From Prorocentrum cordatum (taxonomy: Eukaryota > Sar > Dinophyceae > Prorocentrales > Prorocentraceae), in contig CAUYUJ010003014.1 of the NCBI GenBank assembly GCA_963575745.1, forward strand, positions 115,001 through 179,000: a DNA stretch of 64,000 bases, read 5' to 3'. Below are positions 49,893 through 60,430 of this stretch, one piece after another; the first letter of the stretch is position 1, and each line of letters opens with the position of its first letter. Under the pieces are notes generated by a model. That model worked only from the letters and a program-made list of their open reading frames with translations. It did no database searches and was not told where the DNA came from. The position numbers and the translations under genes are program-made.

Positions 49893-51192
49893 CCTCCGGT
49901 GTCGCGGCGTCGTCTTGCTTAGGATGCGCAAATTGCGGGGCGCGGGGGCGCTCGCAGGCCCAGCGCGGCCATGTGCCATATTCCGCCATGCGTGGAGATT
50001 CCACCGCCTAGAGTAGCTTCCAGTTCGCCAGCCAGACTTTACGAATCGATCGGAGGGGAAAAGCTTCTGGCATGCCCCGCCCGCCGCTCATGCTGCGGTC
50101 GTTAAACTCCAAAGTTATCCCGGGAGTCACTTCGCGTCCTCGACCAATGAGGACGCAACCGCCCCGCATGCCGCAGCCGCCAGGCCCCGCGACTCTCCGA
50201 GACGCGCGTGCATTCCGCTTTGCACTCTCGAAGAATGACGGCAGCACAGCATGCGATAGCGCCCGCGCGCCAATCGCAGACGCAGGCAGGTGCAACCACT
50301 GACGCACACAAGGTACACGAAATAGATGCACAACAAGCGTTTGCACCCATGCCATGCATTGCATGTCTGGAGTCTACAATCATACAAGAACATACCATGC
50401 ACTTATCACATGGAAATGGCATTCGCGATCACTGCGTCAGCAACACACACAGGCACTTCGCGCACGCGAGCATGCTCTGAGACCAGGGGTAGCTTGCGTC
50501 TACGGCGACCAGGCGCTCAATGCGCACAACAAGGCATTCGAGCGTCCAAAAGGCACGTGGCATCTCAAACCACATATCGGCTGGACATAGTCGGACGAAC
50601 GCGCGCACCCAACGTCCATGCGTGGCAGGTGCGACAAACCATCACAACGGACAGGGGCAACGGACGTGCGCGCGAAAGCGCAGCGCTCGTCTGGCGGACG
50701 ACAGCCATGAATCGAAGCCCACATTAGCATTCGCAGGGGAGGCGCAACAGACCGCGCATGACAGACGCGAACAACGCGCGCCGAAGGCGCCCGCGGCAAA
50801 CCATTGCCGCCACTTTCGTTCTGGAGATGCTCGCGCAGTGAAGTGTCCGCGCGCCGCGCGTCCGCGCGCGCTGCGTCCGCGGCATGTCGGCTTGCCGGCG
50901 GAGAGGAGGAGGGGGCGGGCGCCCCGCCCGTCGGGGCCCAATCTGCATTGGCAGTGCGGAGCGCGCCGCGCGAGGACAGGCGCTGTCGCGGCGGGGGTCG
51001 CCGAGGGCGGCGCCGGCGGACGCTGCGCGGTGGAGTATGTCCGCGGACAACAGTGCACCGGGAGGTGCGATCAGACGTTTCTCTGGTAATGTAGCTGACG
51101 CTTTCCAAGAATTCCATTCGCGGAAGTAGCGGTCGAGAGCGTGCCTCGTCGCTCGGAAGGCCGAGGGGGTTCCCGCGACAGCCCCTGGATAC
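49893..51192. other. upstream flank of the copia-type element, no gene
   Basis: GC-mixed DNA with many CGCGC/GCGCG words. A long terminal repeat was looked for by eye against 57.0-57.8 kb and not found. Confidence 0.4.
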
Positions 51193-51852
51193 ATGTCGTT
51201 CACGCTGCTGGGCGATGTCGCCGCCAAGGTTCCGGAGGCGATCGGCGTCGGGGACTTCGAGCGGGGCGACGGCGAGAGCGTCGTCTCTACGAGACGCTAG
51301 ACGACATATCCCAGGGCTTGCGGTTCACGACGGGCTGGGCGAGGCCCCGCAGGAGGCGTTCGCACTGGATCTGGTCAAGAATGAGAAGATGGCGGCGCGC
51401 TTCTGCGGGCCCGGGGCGTCCGCGAAGGGCGAATCCGAGAGCGCGGTCCTGCCGGGCGTGGCCCAGGGCTTCATGCAAGCCTTAGCAGTGGTCTTGGCGG
51501 CGTCTATCATGTCATGCGCAGAGCGAGCGAGACGTGGCGACGGTGTTGAGACCGCCGACATGCCCGAATGGATCGGCTGATTTTAGTCGGCGGGGCAGGT
51601 TCCATGGCGCTTGCCTGCGCGAGGGTCAAGGCGAGGCCCCAGGCGCCGACGCGCTCGTCGCGGCCTGCGATGGCGCCGAGGACGACGAGGGCGACATCCT
51701 GGACGAGAGCGAGGTCATCGAGATGTTGGCGACTTTGCGCGATCAACAAAAGAGGATCTTCAAGTAGCAGCTGCCCGGGGATGTGGGCAGAGGAGGCCGG
51801 GCGTGGAGGCGATGACCAAGATGGCAATATGTTACGAGCGCGACGACATTGA
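51193..51852 (+). pseudogene. coding-like frameshifted region, possible gag part
   Basis: Three frames in turn carry coherent peptides: MSFTLLGDVAAKVPEAIGVG and DFERGDGESVVSTRR from 51193, LYETLDDISQGLRFTTGW, then EAPQEAFALDLVKNEKMAAR and VAQGFMQALAVVLAASIMSC. A further piece (ADALVAACDGAEDDEGDILD, ESEVIEMLATLRDQQKRIFK) ends TAG near 51767. Position just upstream of the protease suggests the gag region of the retroelement, but no zinc knuckle is seen. The heavy frame switching indicates decay. Confidence 0.35.
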
Positions 51853-52089
51853 ACATTTGTTTCGGCAAGGGCAATAAGAATTGCGACGACGGCGACGACC
51901 GCCACCCCGCGATTGCAAAGGATAAGAGACTAGGAAACATGATGAGCGAGCTGACGTGGTCGAAGTGGTTGACGACGGCGGATTGGAGCCAGCGCGCGTC
52001 GCGAGCGCGGGCGAGTCCTGGGAGCGCGTTCTGTGCGACGACACATTTAATATGACGATCGACGGTCGTCCGAATCGGACGTTAGCGAG

Positions 52090-52670
52090 GTGATCTCCCA
52101 GTTCCAGCGGGTTGCGCACAAGCCCGAGGAGGAGGTGCCGGAAGTCCTCGCGGCGTCGGCGCACGCAGCAGGCTCTGGCGTCGCGGGCACTGGGCGCGGC
52201 ACTGGGCTCTTCGGGGGGGAGATGCTGGAGTGCCACGGGGTGATCATGGAGAAGGTGGGCCTCGAGGAGAATAGCATCAAACAGGACGCGCCAGTTGTGG
52301 CGGGGTTCGGGGGCCAGGGGGGGCCCTGACGTCCATGTGCACGGTCCAGCTGCAGTGCCGCGTCGGCAGGAAGCTGGCGGCGCCGCGCGCGCGCGTCGCC
52401 CCACGCAGCACCCCTCTTCTGCTCAGCATGCGCATGCTGCAGAACCTCGGAGCGGCCATTGACATGGAGGAGGGCGAGATCAGGTTCTCGAGGCTGGACG
52501 CGGCAGTCCCGCTGAGGGTGGCAGCGAGTGGCCACGGTCAGCCATGCCACTGCGAGACGACGAAAGGGGACCGCAGGCAAATCCAGACTACCGGAGCGGG
52601 CGCGACGTCAGCCGAGGAGGTGGCGGCCATGGAGAATTTCGTCGCCCAGGCGATGGCTGGTTTTCGCTAG
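52090..52670 (+). pseudogene. copia-type pol: protease region
   Basis: The 52090 frame reads VISQFQRVAHKPEEEVPEV and ENSIKQDAPVVAGFGGQGG to TGA 52327-52329. The next frame carries CTVQLQCRVGRKLAAPRARV, PLLLSMRMLQNLGAAIDMEE and GEIRFSRLDAAVPLRVAASG-HG to 52670. P-L-L-L-S followed by a Leu-Gly-Ala-x-I-D block and a -SGH- end is the C-terminal signature of aspartic proteases in copia polyproteins. The catalytic D-S/T-G motif expected upstream was not found intact. Confidence 0.6.
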
Positions 52671-53498
52671 GGCCGGGCCGGCGTCCGGAGGCCAATCAGG
52701 ATGGCGTGGCATCAAGAGGGGGCGGCGTCAAGAACGTCGGAGATGGCATGACGTACGCAGGAGATAGCGTCGAACATGGGATGGAGCCGGGTGCGCGCGG
52801 CGACCCAGGCGCACTGTGGACGGCCGGCATGTCCGATGCCACGAGCAGGCGCGCCAAGCGAGATGCGCTGAAAGGAGTTTTGGTGGGCCCGGGCGGTCGC
52901 GGGGGGCCGCCCAAAAGTGTTCGGGGTTGTTTTCCGCGCCATGGGTGGCCTTAGTCTTGGAGTCCATGGGCATCGAGAATCTCGGCTCGTCTGATCTCGA
53001 TTGCGGCTGGGATGCTTGGAGCGACGTTATATTCTACATTTGATCAGCACCGAGGAGCGAGATTGCGCGGGCACGATTCCTCCGCGCGGCGCCCCGTCGG
53101 GCCCGCAGGACCTGACGGCGGGCGATGCCCGCCGGGACATGGGCAGATGCCGCCGGGCAGCGAAGGACGCAGCGGGCCACCTCAGTCTCTGCGCGGCGGC
53201 GGCTCGCATGCAGATGCAAGGAGGGCGGCTTTTCGCGATAGAAGTCCCTACTTCGGCAAAGTCCTGGAGTTGTGCATCAGTGGTGGGTCTGCGCGCAGCT
53301 ACTGGCGCGCATCGCGTTTCTGTCAGTGCATGCCAGGTCAGCCTCAGGGACCCAGTGCCCCAGAAGCTGACGTCGAAGGAGCGGTTTTTTTTTCAGCCGT
53401 CTCGGGCATGGTCGCGCGGGCCCTGAAAGATCTCATATGTCTGGGCGACCGCGCGCACGAGTGGCGCTACGGCAGCTCGAGAAGTATCAAAAGAAGCA
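52671..53498 (+). other. degenerate linker of the copia element
   Basis: Between protease and pre-integrase. Scattered coherent pieces only, for example SAVSGMVARALKDLICLGDR at about 53396. No domain. Confidence 0.4.
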
Positions 53499-54200
53499 TT
53501 GTCTGTCAGAGGTATCCAGGTGACATGTGCCGACGTCTTGCGTCGTCGATGGTTTGCCGGCCGGGGCTGGGCATCGCTGACTCTGGCGACGTCGGGCGAC
53601 GCGGAGGTCATCGAGCGCCGCGAGCTCACCCTGCAGACGACGCCGAGGAGGCGCCGCGCGAGCCTCGGCCGCCCGAGCATCAAGGACCCGGCGCGGATCC
53701 TGAAGCGCGCAAGGGCGGGCGCGGCGCAGGCGATGGCGCGGGAGTTCTCGCGCTCCGCGCGCGCGGGTCGGCGGCCCCCAAGTCTGCGCGGCCTGCGAAG
53801 GCGCCGTCCAACGTTGCGCCATTGAGGCTCGCAAGCAGTGGTCGACGTCGCAGAGTTACCTGGCTGGGCAGCAGATGCGACGGCGAAGGTTTTCAGCGTC
53901 GTTTGTCCGAGCAGCGGCCTGCAGCAAGTGGCCCCCTTCTTTGCGGCCGAGGACGGCGAGGTGCTGAAAGGGGCTGTTCGAGTCCAAGTGGCAAGAGCCC
54001 TACAGCGCCCCGCAGCACCTCGCGCGCGACGCCGGCCGGGCAACCTTAGGCCAGGACATCCTAGGCACCTTCGAGAAGAGGGGCGCCGAAGCGACGGATG
54101 CCATAGGCGAGACACGCGAGCAGGTTGGCCACGTCGACCGTCAGGGGCCCGGTTCGAAGGTGTTCGCAACAACGCAATGGACAAGACGGCGCCGAGTTCA
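53499..54200 (+). pseudogene. copia-type pol: GAG-pre-integrase and integrase core
   Basis: RASLGRPSIKDPARILKRAR followed by AMAREFSRSARAGRRPP (53655-53784) matches the pre-integrase zinc-finger block H-x-x-L-G-H-P-x-x-x-x-L-x-x-I-L, with the His and Cys ligands lost. After a frameshift, VVDVAELPGWAADATAKVFS and VVCPSSGLQQVAPFFAAEDG carry the first integrase Asp region. Another frame from 53971 gives ESKWQEPYSAPQHLARDAGR, TLGQDILGTFEKRGAEATDA and REQVGHVDRQG. There the usual V-E-R catalytic Glu is Asp (HVDRQ) and the D-Q-G motif is DAG. The integrase cannot be active. Confidence 0.65.
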
Positions 54201-54420
54201 AAGGCGACTGGCTGTCGTAAGGGCGGGCCGTGGCCTTCACGAAGAATTTTCTGCCGCGCGTTCATGGGTTCTTGCCGCGCCAGATTGCGCCGGGCGGGGC
54301 CCCGGAGGCCGCTGCGCGCACTATGCAGGAGGAGCTGGGCATTGCGGCGAGATGCGCGGTGTTCGACGAATTTCCCATTCGCCGTCATGGAGAGGTGTAG
54401 GGGGTGTGCGCGGCTGGCCG

Positions 54421-54810
54421 TGATCGAGCACATGGGTAATCGGGCGGCCAGGTTGGCTCTGGGCAGTCGCCCCAGGGTGGCCCAGACGTTCCAGGCGGGA
54501 GACCGAGCGGCAGTGCGGCGATGCGGCTGGGGCATCGCGGATAAGAAGGCTTATGCGATATGGCGCGTGTCGACCGCGATCCTGGGACAGGTGAAGGGCA
54601 ACAACTGGGTCGCGATGTTGGGTGGCCATCGCGGCGTCGCCTGAGCCACTGCGCCATGCCACCCAGGAGGAGAAGCTCGCTGCCTGGGTCGTCCAGCCAG
54701 AGCTGCGCGCCATGGCCAGGGAGTTCATGAACGGCCAGGGGACTCGACACCACGGCGGATTAGCGACCACCAGGGATGGCGGTCGGCATATAGGAGGCGC
54801 GTTCTGAAGC
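54421..54810 (+). pseudogene. copia-type pol: integrase C-terminal part
   Basis: MGNRAARLALGSRPRVAQTF, QAGDRAAVRRCGWGIADKKA and RVSTAILGQVKGNNWVAMLG to TGA 54642-54644. A neighbouring frame continues LRHATQEEKLAAWVVQPELR and AMAREFMNGQGTRH to 54807. The A-L-x-S-R-P-R ... G-D-x-V-x-x-W/R ... V-I-G-Q-x-x-x-x-W-V arrangement is that of post-core integrase segments in this retroelement group. Confidence 0.5.
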
Positions 54811-55472
54811 CGAGGCGCCAGGGTCGACGACCTCAGCTGCTTCCGCGTCTGCTCAGTCGGAGGCCGAGGAGGTGGAGGCGCCACCAGTGCCAGGCGACGA
54901 CTTCGACGTGCCCGACCAGGAGGAGGAAGCGGAGACTGACGAGCCCGCACAGGGGCCGACCAGGAGGCGCACAGACCGATCGCCGGCAAACGATCGGGAG
55001 GCCCAGCAGCCGTCCGCCCTCAGAAGACGATGAAGCCCGAGGCCGCGAACCAGTCGCCAGCTCTCCCGCCGAAAGTAACTACCGCGCCTGGAGGAGGACT
55101 GCGGCAGCGTGCCGATGGTGAGCGTGGCCACCCACGCCGCGGAATGCGAGGAGGAGTTGCGCGTGCTGTACGTCGACCAGGACGGCGACGAGATGCCCGG
55201 GGATGCCAGGCTGGCCAGCATCAGGAGGAGGCCCAACCTCAAGGGCCCAGAGCGGGCGCGCTCGGAGGGCTCGAGGAAGATCAACGAGCATCGGGGAGGA
55301 GACGGACAACTACTTCGAATAGAAGGATACGCTGGCCGCGGTGACCAGAGAAGAGCCAGGCGCCCTGCGACGGGCGAGCCCAGAGAGGATCGCGGACATC
55401 AGGGTGATTCTCACTAGCAAGATCGACTCTTAGACGCAGGCGGTCAAGGGGCGGCTGCGCAGCCGGGGCTGA
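54811..55472 (+). other. acidic linker of the copia element
   Basis: Coherent acidic pieces (CEEELRVLYVDQDGDEMPGD; ARSEGSRKINEHRGGDGQL) between integrase and RT, typical of the variable linker, interrupted by frame changes. Confidence 0.4.
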
Positions 55473-56185
55473 ATGGGCCCTGACCTAGTGCAGATCGCGC
55501 GGGGGGATCTGACGTCGCGCCCGACGCTGCCTCAATGCGGGGAGGCCCTGGCCTGCCAGTTGCTGGCGCCCCGCGGTTTCCAGGTCCAGATCGGCGAGCG
55601 GATGAGGGGCTTCTTCGAGGCGGGCTCCATCGGGCGCGACGGCAGCGACCTGTTCTTGACACGGCCTCGAGATGGACTTCCTGGTCTGCGCCGCGACCAG
55701 CTGCTCGAGGTCATCTGGCCGATCTACGGGCCCAGCGACTCCGCGGCACAGTTTCCGGGTAAGTTGCGGACGGCAGTGCTGGACTGGAAGCGCAGCGTCG
55801 GCGGCGAATGCTGGCGCCAGTCCAAGTTGGGCCCGTGCGTGTTTTTCTCGATCGAGGGCCGTGCCTTTCGCGGCCTCGCCTTGACGCGCGCTGGCGACAT
55901 TCTGACTGGCGGAAAAGAGAATGAGCAAAGGGAATGAGCACAGCGCTTTTTCGCCGTATCTCATTTCAAGTTCGGGTTCCCTAAGTGGAAGACCGGCGAA
56001 GAGAAGTTCTGCGGGTCTCAATTGGCCCAGGACCGCAGCTCGCCGAGCCCATGGAACCCGATATCGCGAGACCCCGAGCCCCTCCGGACAGCCTGGCCAC
56101 GGCGAAGGAGATAGATACATTCAGTGCGATGCTGGGCAGCGGCAACAGGTTAGCTCGCGGGTCTCGCTCCAATCTCGCAGCGTAG
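55473..56185 (+). pseudogene. copia-type pol: reverse transcriptase
   Basis: Frame to TGA 55935-55937 carries SDLFLTRPRDGLPGLRRDQL, LEVIWPIYGPSDSAAQFPGK, LRTAVLDWKRSVGGECWRQS and KLGPCVFFSIEGRAFRGLAL-T-RAGDILTGG. This is the RVT_2 order P-x-G-L-P-G-L, V-x-x-x-x-Y-G-x-x-D-A-P-x-x-W, D-P-C-V-F and V-D-D-x-L-x-x-G. The catalytic V-D-D is RAGD, so the first Asp is lost. A shifted frame continues SHFKFGFPKWKTGEEKFCGS and FSAMLGSGNRLARGSRSNLA, the connection region. It stops at TAG about 56183. Confidence 0.7.
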
Positions 56186-56267
56186 GCGCCCGCGGGCCAG
56201 CGGCGCATGCCGGGGCCGCGGTGGCCGAGGTAAGACGCGGGAGCGCGATCGCGCGCCGAGCTTTTTT

Positions 56268-56999
56268 TTGTTTCTCTCGCACCTCTCCTGGAATATTCAA
56301 GCGATCCTGATCGAGCGACTCCGAGTCATAATGCGCGCCGACGCCTCTTGGCAAAACGCGACGAATTCTGGGGCCCAGGCAGGCTGCGTGATTGCAGCGA
56401 CCGACAATGACATGATCAGGAACGAGCGTAGCCCCGGGGGCGCTCTTGTCTGGAAGAGCAATAGCATTCGACGCGTTACGTCATCGACCCCTGCCGCCGA
56501 GACCCATGTTCAGACGGGCGGTCTGGGATGCCTGGAATGGATGGCGTGCCTGATCCTGGAGGGGAGCGTTGAGGACTTCTGCCTGCGTCGACGTTCCGAG
56601 CTCATGCCTGTGCAGAACCCCCTTGCGGAAGCGGCTTCAACATTTTCATATGGCCACATAACTTGCAGTGGGAGTGCTCTGGCCTGTTCTGACAATCGGG
56701 TGACCGTGGATATGGTTCTCACCGGAGAGAGTGTACGACCTCTGGGAGTAGGCTATCGCCAGGCACCCTCAGCTCTACAACTAGCAGATAATCGAAGCAC
56801 AGACAGCCGAGCCAGCCGGTATGTTGAAAGCCGCGATGCCGAGCAGAGTTCACCAGCTAGCAGACGAAGCAGCAGTCACAGCAGCAGCAGCCCAGGAACG
56901 GGCCCGTCGTCAGCTTCTCTCGGCCCGAGCAAAGCGGGCTGGACAGGCCAGGCCACCTACCTCGCCTGCAACAGCGTCAGATCGACCGTCGGTTCATGA
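56268..56999 (+). pseudogene. copia-type pol: RNase H
   Basis: RADASWQNATNSGAQAGCVI (first Asp), GALVWKSNSIRRVTSSTPAA and AETHVQTGGLGCLEWMACLI (Glu) are the copia RNase H signature around S-S-T-x-A-A-E-T. The third block, normally V-x-D-A-K-S-x-Y-D-x-L, is replaced by PVQNPLAEAASTFSYGH and lacks its Asp. The fourth (SALQLADNRSTDS) has lost the usual L-A-D-x-L-T-K form. It ends TGA 56997-56999. A frame from 56821 (LADEAAVTAAAAQERARRQL) holds the helical C terminus. Confidence 0.75.
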
Positions 57000-57302
57000 A
57001 GGACGACGGTCAAATTCGAGAGCAAACTCTCCGCGGACGAGGTCAGGAGCCTGTTCGATACTATCCAGGTGGAGATGGTGCGCCACTCAGGCACGACATG
57101 CAAGGTGGTGGCCGAGATGCGAACGCTCGGAGATGTCGAGAACCGCGGATGCAGGAACATGGTGTCCGCGACGTGGAGCAAGGGGACCAGCAACGTCGCG
57201 ATCAAGGCTGCAACGATCTTCGTGGACGCGGCCCCGATGTACTTGGAGGCGTGGGACAGCGCGTGCGCTGCGCTGCTTGCGGGGCAAGATCCGGAGATGT
57301 GA
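57000..57302 (+). CDS. coding-like segment after the RNase H, unknown
   Basis: Continues in the RNase H frame after its TGA: VKFESKLSADEVRSLFDTIQ, VEMVRHSGTTCKVVAEMRTL, GCRNMVSATWSKGTSNVAIK and AATIFVDAAPMYLEAWDSAC to TGA 57300-57302. About 100 residues, protein-like, no family recognised. It may be an extra C-terminal domain of the element or a gene fragment at the insertion site. Confidence 0.4.
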   Translation, partial: RTTVKFESKLSADEVRSLFDTIQVEMVRHSGTTCKVVAEMRTLGDVENRGCRNMVSATWSKGTSNVAIKAATIFVDAAPMYLEAWDSACAALLAGQDPEM

Positions 57303-57622
57303 TGGACTCGCTGCGGATCCCCGCCGAGAACAGCCACGAAGGTCCAGGTCAGGCAGATTTGTAGGCGTGGCCTGTTGTTTCATCGAAAGTGCTGGACGAG
57401 TCACGCGGGCCATCGACCGCCTGTGCGAGTTGGGGAAGCGACTGGTTCATCCGCCCGATGATCTGGGAGTTTTGGGCCCCGCAGAAGTATGTCCTCGAAG
57501 TATTTTCTCCCGTCCATGTACGAAGGGATGGCCGTGGAATGCGTCGAGGGAAATGAGGCGGGGGCTGAACCGTCCCCTCCGCAGCCGCTGCCCCGTCGTG
57601 CCGTGCGAAGCTCTCGGCTCAT

Positions 57623-57699
57623 GGTAAGTAGTTCTCTTTTCGGGGCCGCTTCGCGGCCACGTCATTTTCGTGACTGGGTGTCTTTTTCGGGCCGGTGCA
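57623..57699 (+). other. possible short intron (GTAAGT..GGTGCAG)
   Basis: ATG-GTAAGTAG opens and a T-rich stretch then CCGGTGCAG closes a 77-base interval. Both ends fit canonical GT-AG consensus. The flanking frames are not clearly coding, so this is weak. Confidence 0.25.
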
Positions 57700-57702
57700 G
57701 CC

Positions 57703-58396
57703 TCAATGACGCACATATTTTCGTTATTGATCAGTGCTGGCCCGGGCCTTGACGTGCTCTTCCGAGTATAGCGGTGATCTTAGTGCTCGTGCAGTGCCTT
57801 GTTGTGTCTGCAGCATTTTGGCTTGCCTCTGGAGGCCGCTTCTATCGGAACCCAATCTGCACGCGGGACGCGAAATCGAAGAGAGGAGAGACAGGGAGGG
57901 CAGGGCGGAGATAGGCGAGGGGACGGGCAAAGGACGGGGAGGGGAGCTGTGGCGGGAATGGGCGAGGAGAGGGGAGGACAGGGGAGTGGGGGAGAAAGCG
58001 GGGGGGCGGGAGTGCCGGAGGGGGGAGGGGGGAGTTTTGGGGAGGAGTGCAGCTGTGTGTGTGGCTGACGGGCAATCGGTCGAGGACATCAAGAAGACCC
58101 TGAGCGATTGCCAGGACCTCGCCAACAGGCTATCGAAACAGGCCCTGTTTTTTTTGTCTTTTTTTCGCCATCGCCCTTTCGCCTTCATCGTTGGTCAATT
58201 CATGTATTCTCCACGAGCGCGTATCCCCACAAGCCCATGCGGAAACCTTGCCCACGAGAGTTGACGGGGAACGGGACGAAGAGACACATGTATCATGTAT
58301 TTCATCAGAGCGGGCAAGCGGGGTGAACAGAGATCTCTGGGAGCAAGGGGGTGGCCTTGGAGGGCCATCCCCTGGGGCCCGCGTGGGGGCGACGGA

Positions 58397-58398
<2 letters not shown>
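57703..58398. other. no confident gene
   Basis: GAGG/GGGAGG-rich between 57880 and 58040. A frame at about 58060-58140 (DGQSVEDIKKTLSDCQDLAN) is protein-like for 25 residues only. Confidence 0.4.
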
Positions 58399-58480
<82 letters not shown>

Positions 58481-58636
58481 CTGATGATGATGCTGATGCT
58501 GATGCTGATGCTGATGCTGATGCCTGCTGATGCTGGTGCTGGTGCTGTGCTGATGTTGCTGAGCTGATGCTGATGCTGATGCTGATGCTGATGATGCTGA
58601 TGCTGATGCTGATGATGCTGATGCTGATGCTGATGA

Positions 58637-58693
<57 letters not shown>

Positions 58694-58726
58694 GTGGTGG
58701 TGTGGTGGTGGTGGTGGTGGTGGTGG

Positions 58727-58800
<74 letters not shown>
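58399..58800. repeat. (ATG)n with (GATGCT)n and (GTG)n microsatellite
   Basis: About 400 bp. Open frames are poly-Met, poly-Asp, poly-His or poly-Ile artefacts. Confidence 0.95.
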
Positions 58801-58801
<1 letters not shown>

Positions 58802-58862
58802 GTACGAGACGAGGAGGGGGAGGCGGAGGAGGAGGAGGAGGAGGAGGAGGAGGACAACGAGA
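58801..58862. repeat. (GGA)n tract
   Basis: GAGGAGGAGG run adjoining the ATG microsatellite. Confidence 0.85.
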
Positions 58863-58929
58863 ACGAGGACAAAGCCCTCAAACTCGCCTCTTGGAACCCT
58901 CTTGCGACTCGTTTGTGGGATCATGGGGT

Positions 58930-59215
58930 CTTCTTAGAGCTCTTCTGGTGTGTCGTGGGGGCCTCTTGGGGCCCTCTTGGGGCTCTCCTGGGGCCTGACG
59001 GATGCCCTGGAGGGCCTCTTGGGGCCATTGTCGATGGTGCCGGTGAAAAGGGAGGCGGTCGTAACGTTTGACCCCCCCCCTTGAGGCCATCATCATCATC
59101 TCCTCTTGGGGCCCTCTTGGGGCGCTCTGGGGCCGCTCTTGAGCGTTCTTGGGCCCGTCTGGGGGGTCTCTTGGGCCCCGTTTTCTCGGGTCTCTATTGG
59201 GCAATCTTGTGGCCA
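58930..59215. repeat. CCTCTTGGGGCC minisatellite, inverted relative to 2.6 kb
   Basis: Degenerate CTCTTGGGGCC units of about 12-15 bp. The reverse complement of the unit forms the array at 2560-2690. Confidence 0.6.
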
Positions 59216-59708
59216 TCTTGAGGCCTCAAAAGCGCATCAGAAGCGAACAGGCGAGCAGTCAAACATCGGCCATAAGAAAAGGGGGAAGAACTGAGCTTCA
59301 TCGTCATTACTTACGGCTGGACACGGCCCGAACAATTGGTAAGCTTCGACCCCGGGATGGTTCAGGGGATCGATTGATTGTGAGCGAGTTTGCCCTCATC
59401 CCCCCCTCTTGTCGGATTGTCTCTGGGCTTATTCAGCTCATACCCCCCCGCAACCTCTAAATTGTGCATCGGCCCTACCATCCCGCCTTCCCCAGGCGGG
59501 CATAATTAGGCCCCGCGAAACCCGAACGGAACAGCGTGTATCCCCACCAGGGGGGGTGCGAGGGTAAGTCGACCAGTGGGGGGCCAAGCAATTGCCAGTG
59601 GGGCTGGGGATCGGTCGAACCATGAGCCAGAGGGGGTGCACTTCGCCAATCGACGCGGCGGCCCCCCGGCACCGGCCGTGCCTTGGCGTCACCGATCGGG
59701 TCGGGCGA
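59216..59708. other. no gene recognised
   Basis: Intergenic. No repeat family or RNA gene noticed. Confidence 0.45.
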
Positions 59709-59825
59709 GAGGAGGGGGGGACAGGGAACGGGTGGGGAGGGGTACGAAGTCTGCTGCGTGCAGCTGGTCTCGGCCCCGCCGCCGGGCGCCTTCCTCGACA
59801 CGTTGGCACCGAGAGGCTCCGGCAG
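59709..59825. repeat. dispersed repeat family 3, copy d
   Basis: Shows GGTACGAAGTCTGCTGCGTG, CAGCTGGTCTCGGCCCCGCC and GGGCGCCTTCCTCGACAC. It is 17 kb from the nearest other copy and in the same orientation. Confidence 0.75.
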
Positions 59826-60430
59826 GACCAGCTGTGTGGGCTGATCCGCTGCCCCCCCGCTCTGATCGCGGCGGTTGCCCCCCCCCAGGCCGAGCCTCGG
59901 CGCCACCGAGGCAGAGGGGGGGCGGGCCAGCCTCGTGATGCTTCTGGAGCGCGAGTGCCAGCCGCTGGGCAGCAGCGATGAGCACACTCCTCGTCGGCGG
60001 AGTCTGCCGGCGAGCCGCCTTGCGCTCGGAGGGCGGCTTCGAGGGGCCTCGCCCGAGGTAGGGCCGTGCGCGTGGCATCTCCGCCACGACCTCCCCGAGG
60101 CCCCGCGCGGCGTTGTCGGGGCCTCCTGCCCCGAGGAGGCCCTGCGACAAGCACGTCGTGGCGTTCGAGCCTGGCGGCGCCCGCGCCTCGCGCAGCGCGG
60201 CTGCACGAGCAGCAGCAGCAGCAGCAGCAGCGGCGTTCATAGTCATCCGCTTCAGGGCTCTCCCGCACGCTGCTCGGCCAAGCGCTCCAATTACCCTCGC
60301 TTCCAGGGGCCTTCGCACACCCCTCTCCGCTCTGTTTTCGGAAGTCCTGCATCGGCGGGGTGACGGCACCGTCAGCTGAGTCGGTGGGGATTCGGGGTGG
60401 CCGCACGATTTTGCGGCTTGTGTCGTTATC
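59826..60430. other. GC-rich, no confident gene
   Basis: A CAGCAGCAG run at 60208-60235 encodes poly-Ser/Ala/Gln depending on frame. Long frames on both strands are compositional. Confidence 0.4.

Larger units (their letters stand above)
52090..57000 (+). mobile_element. decayed Ty1/copia-type LTR retrotransposon (internal region)
   Basis: Domains occur in the copia order: protease C part (52335-52530), GAG-pre-integrase (53655-53784), integrase core (53838-54165), integrase C part (54421-54644), reverse transcriptase (55560-56070) and RNase H (56330-56810). The order INT before RT is diagnostic of Ty1/copia rather than Ty3/gypsy. Every domain is broken by frameshifts or stops and several catalytic residues are changed, so it is inactive. 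LTRs were not identified. Confidence 0.8.

Noticed and set aside
57804-57824. CAGCATTTTGGCTTG as a further spliced-leader relic
   Set aside because: Needs a deletion and lacks the CTCAAG end; no ORF follows at a suitable distance.
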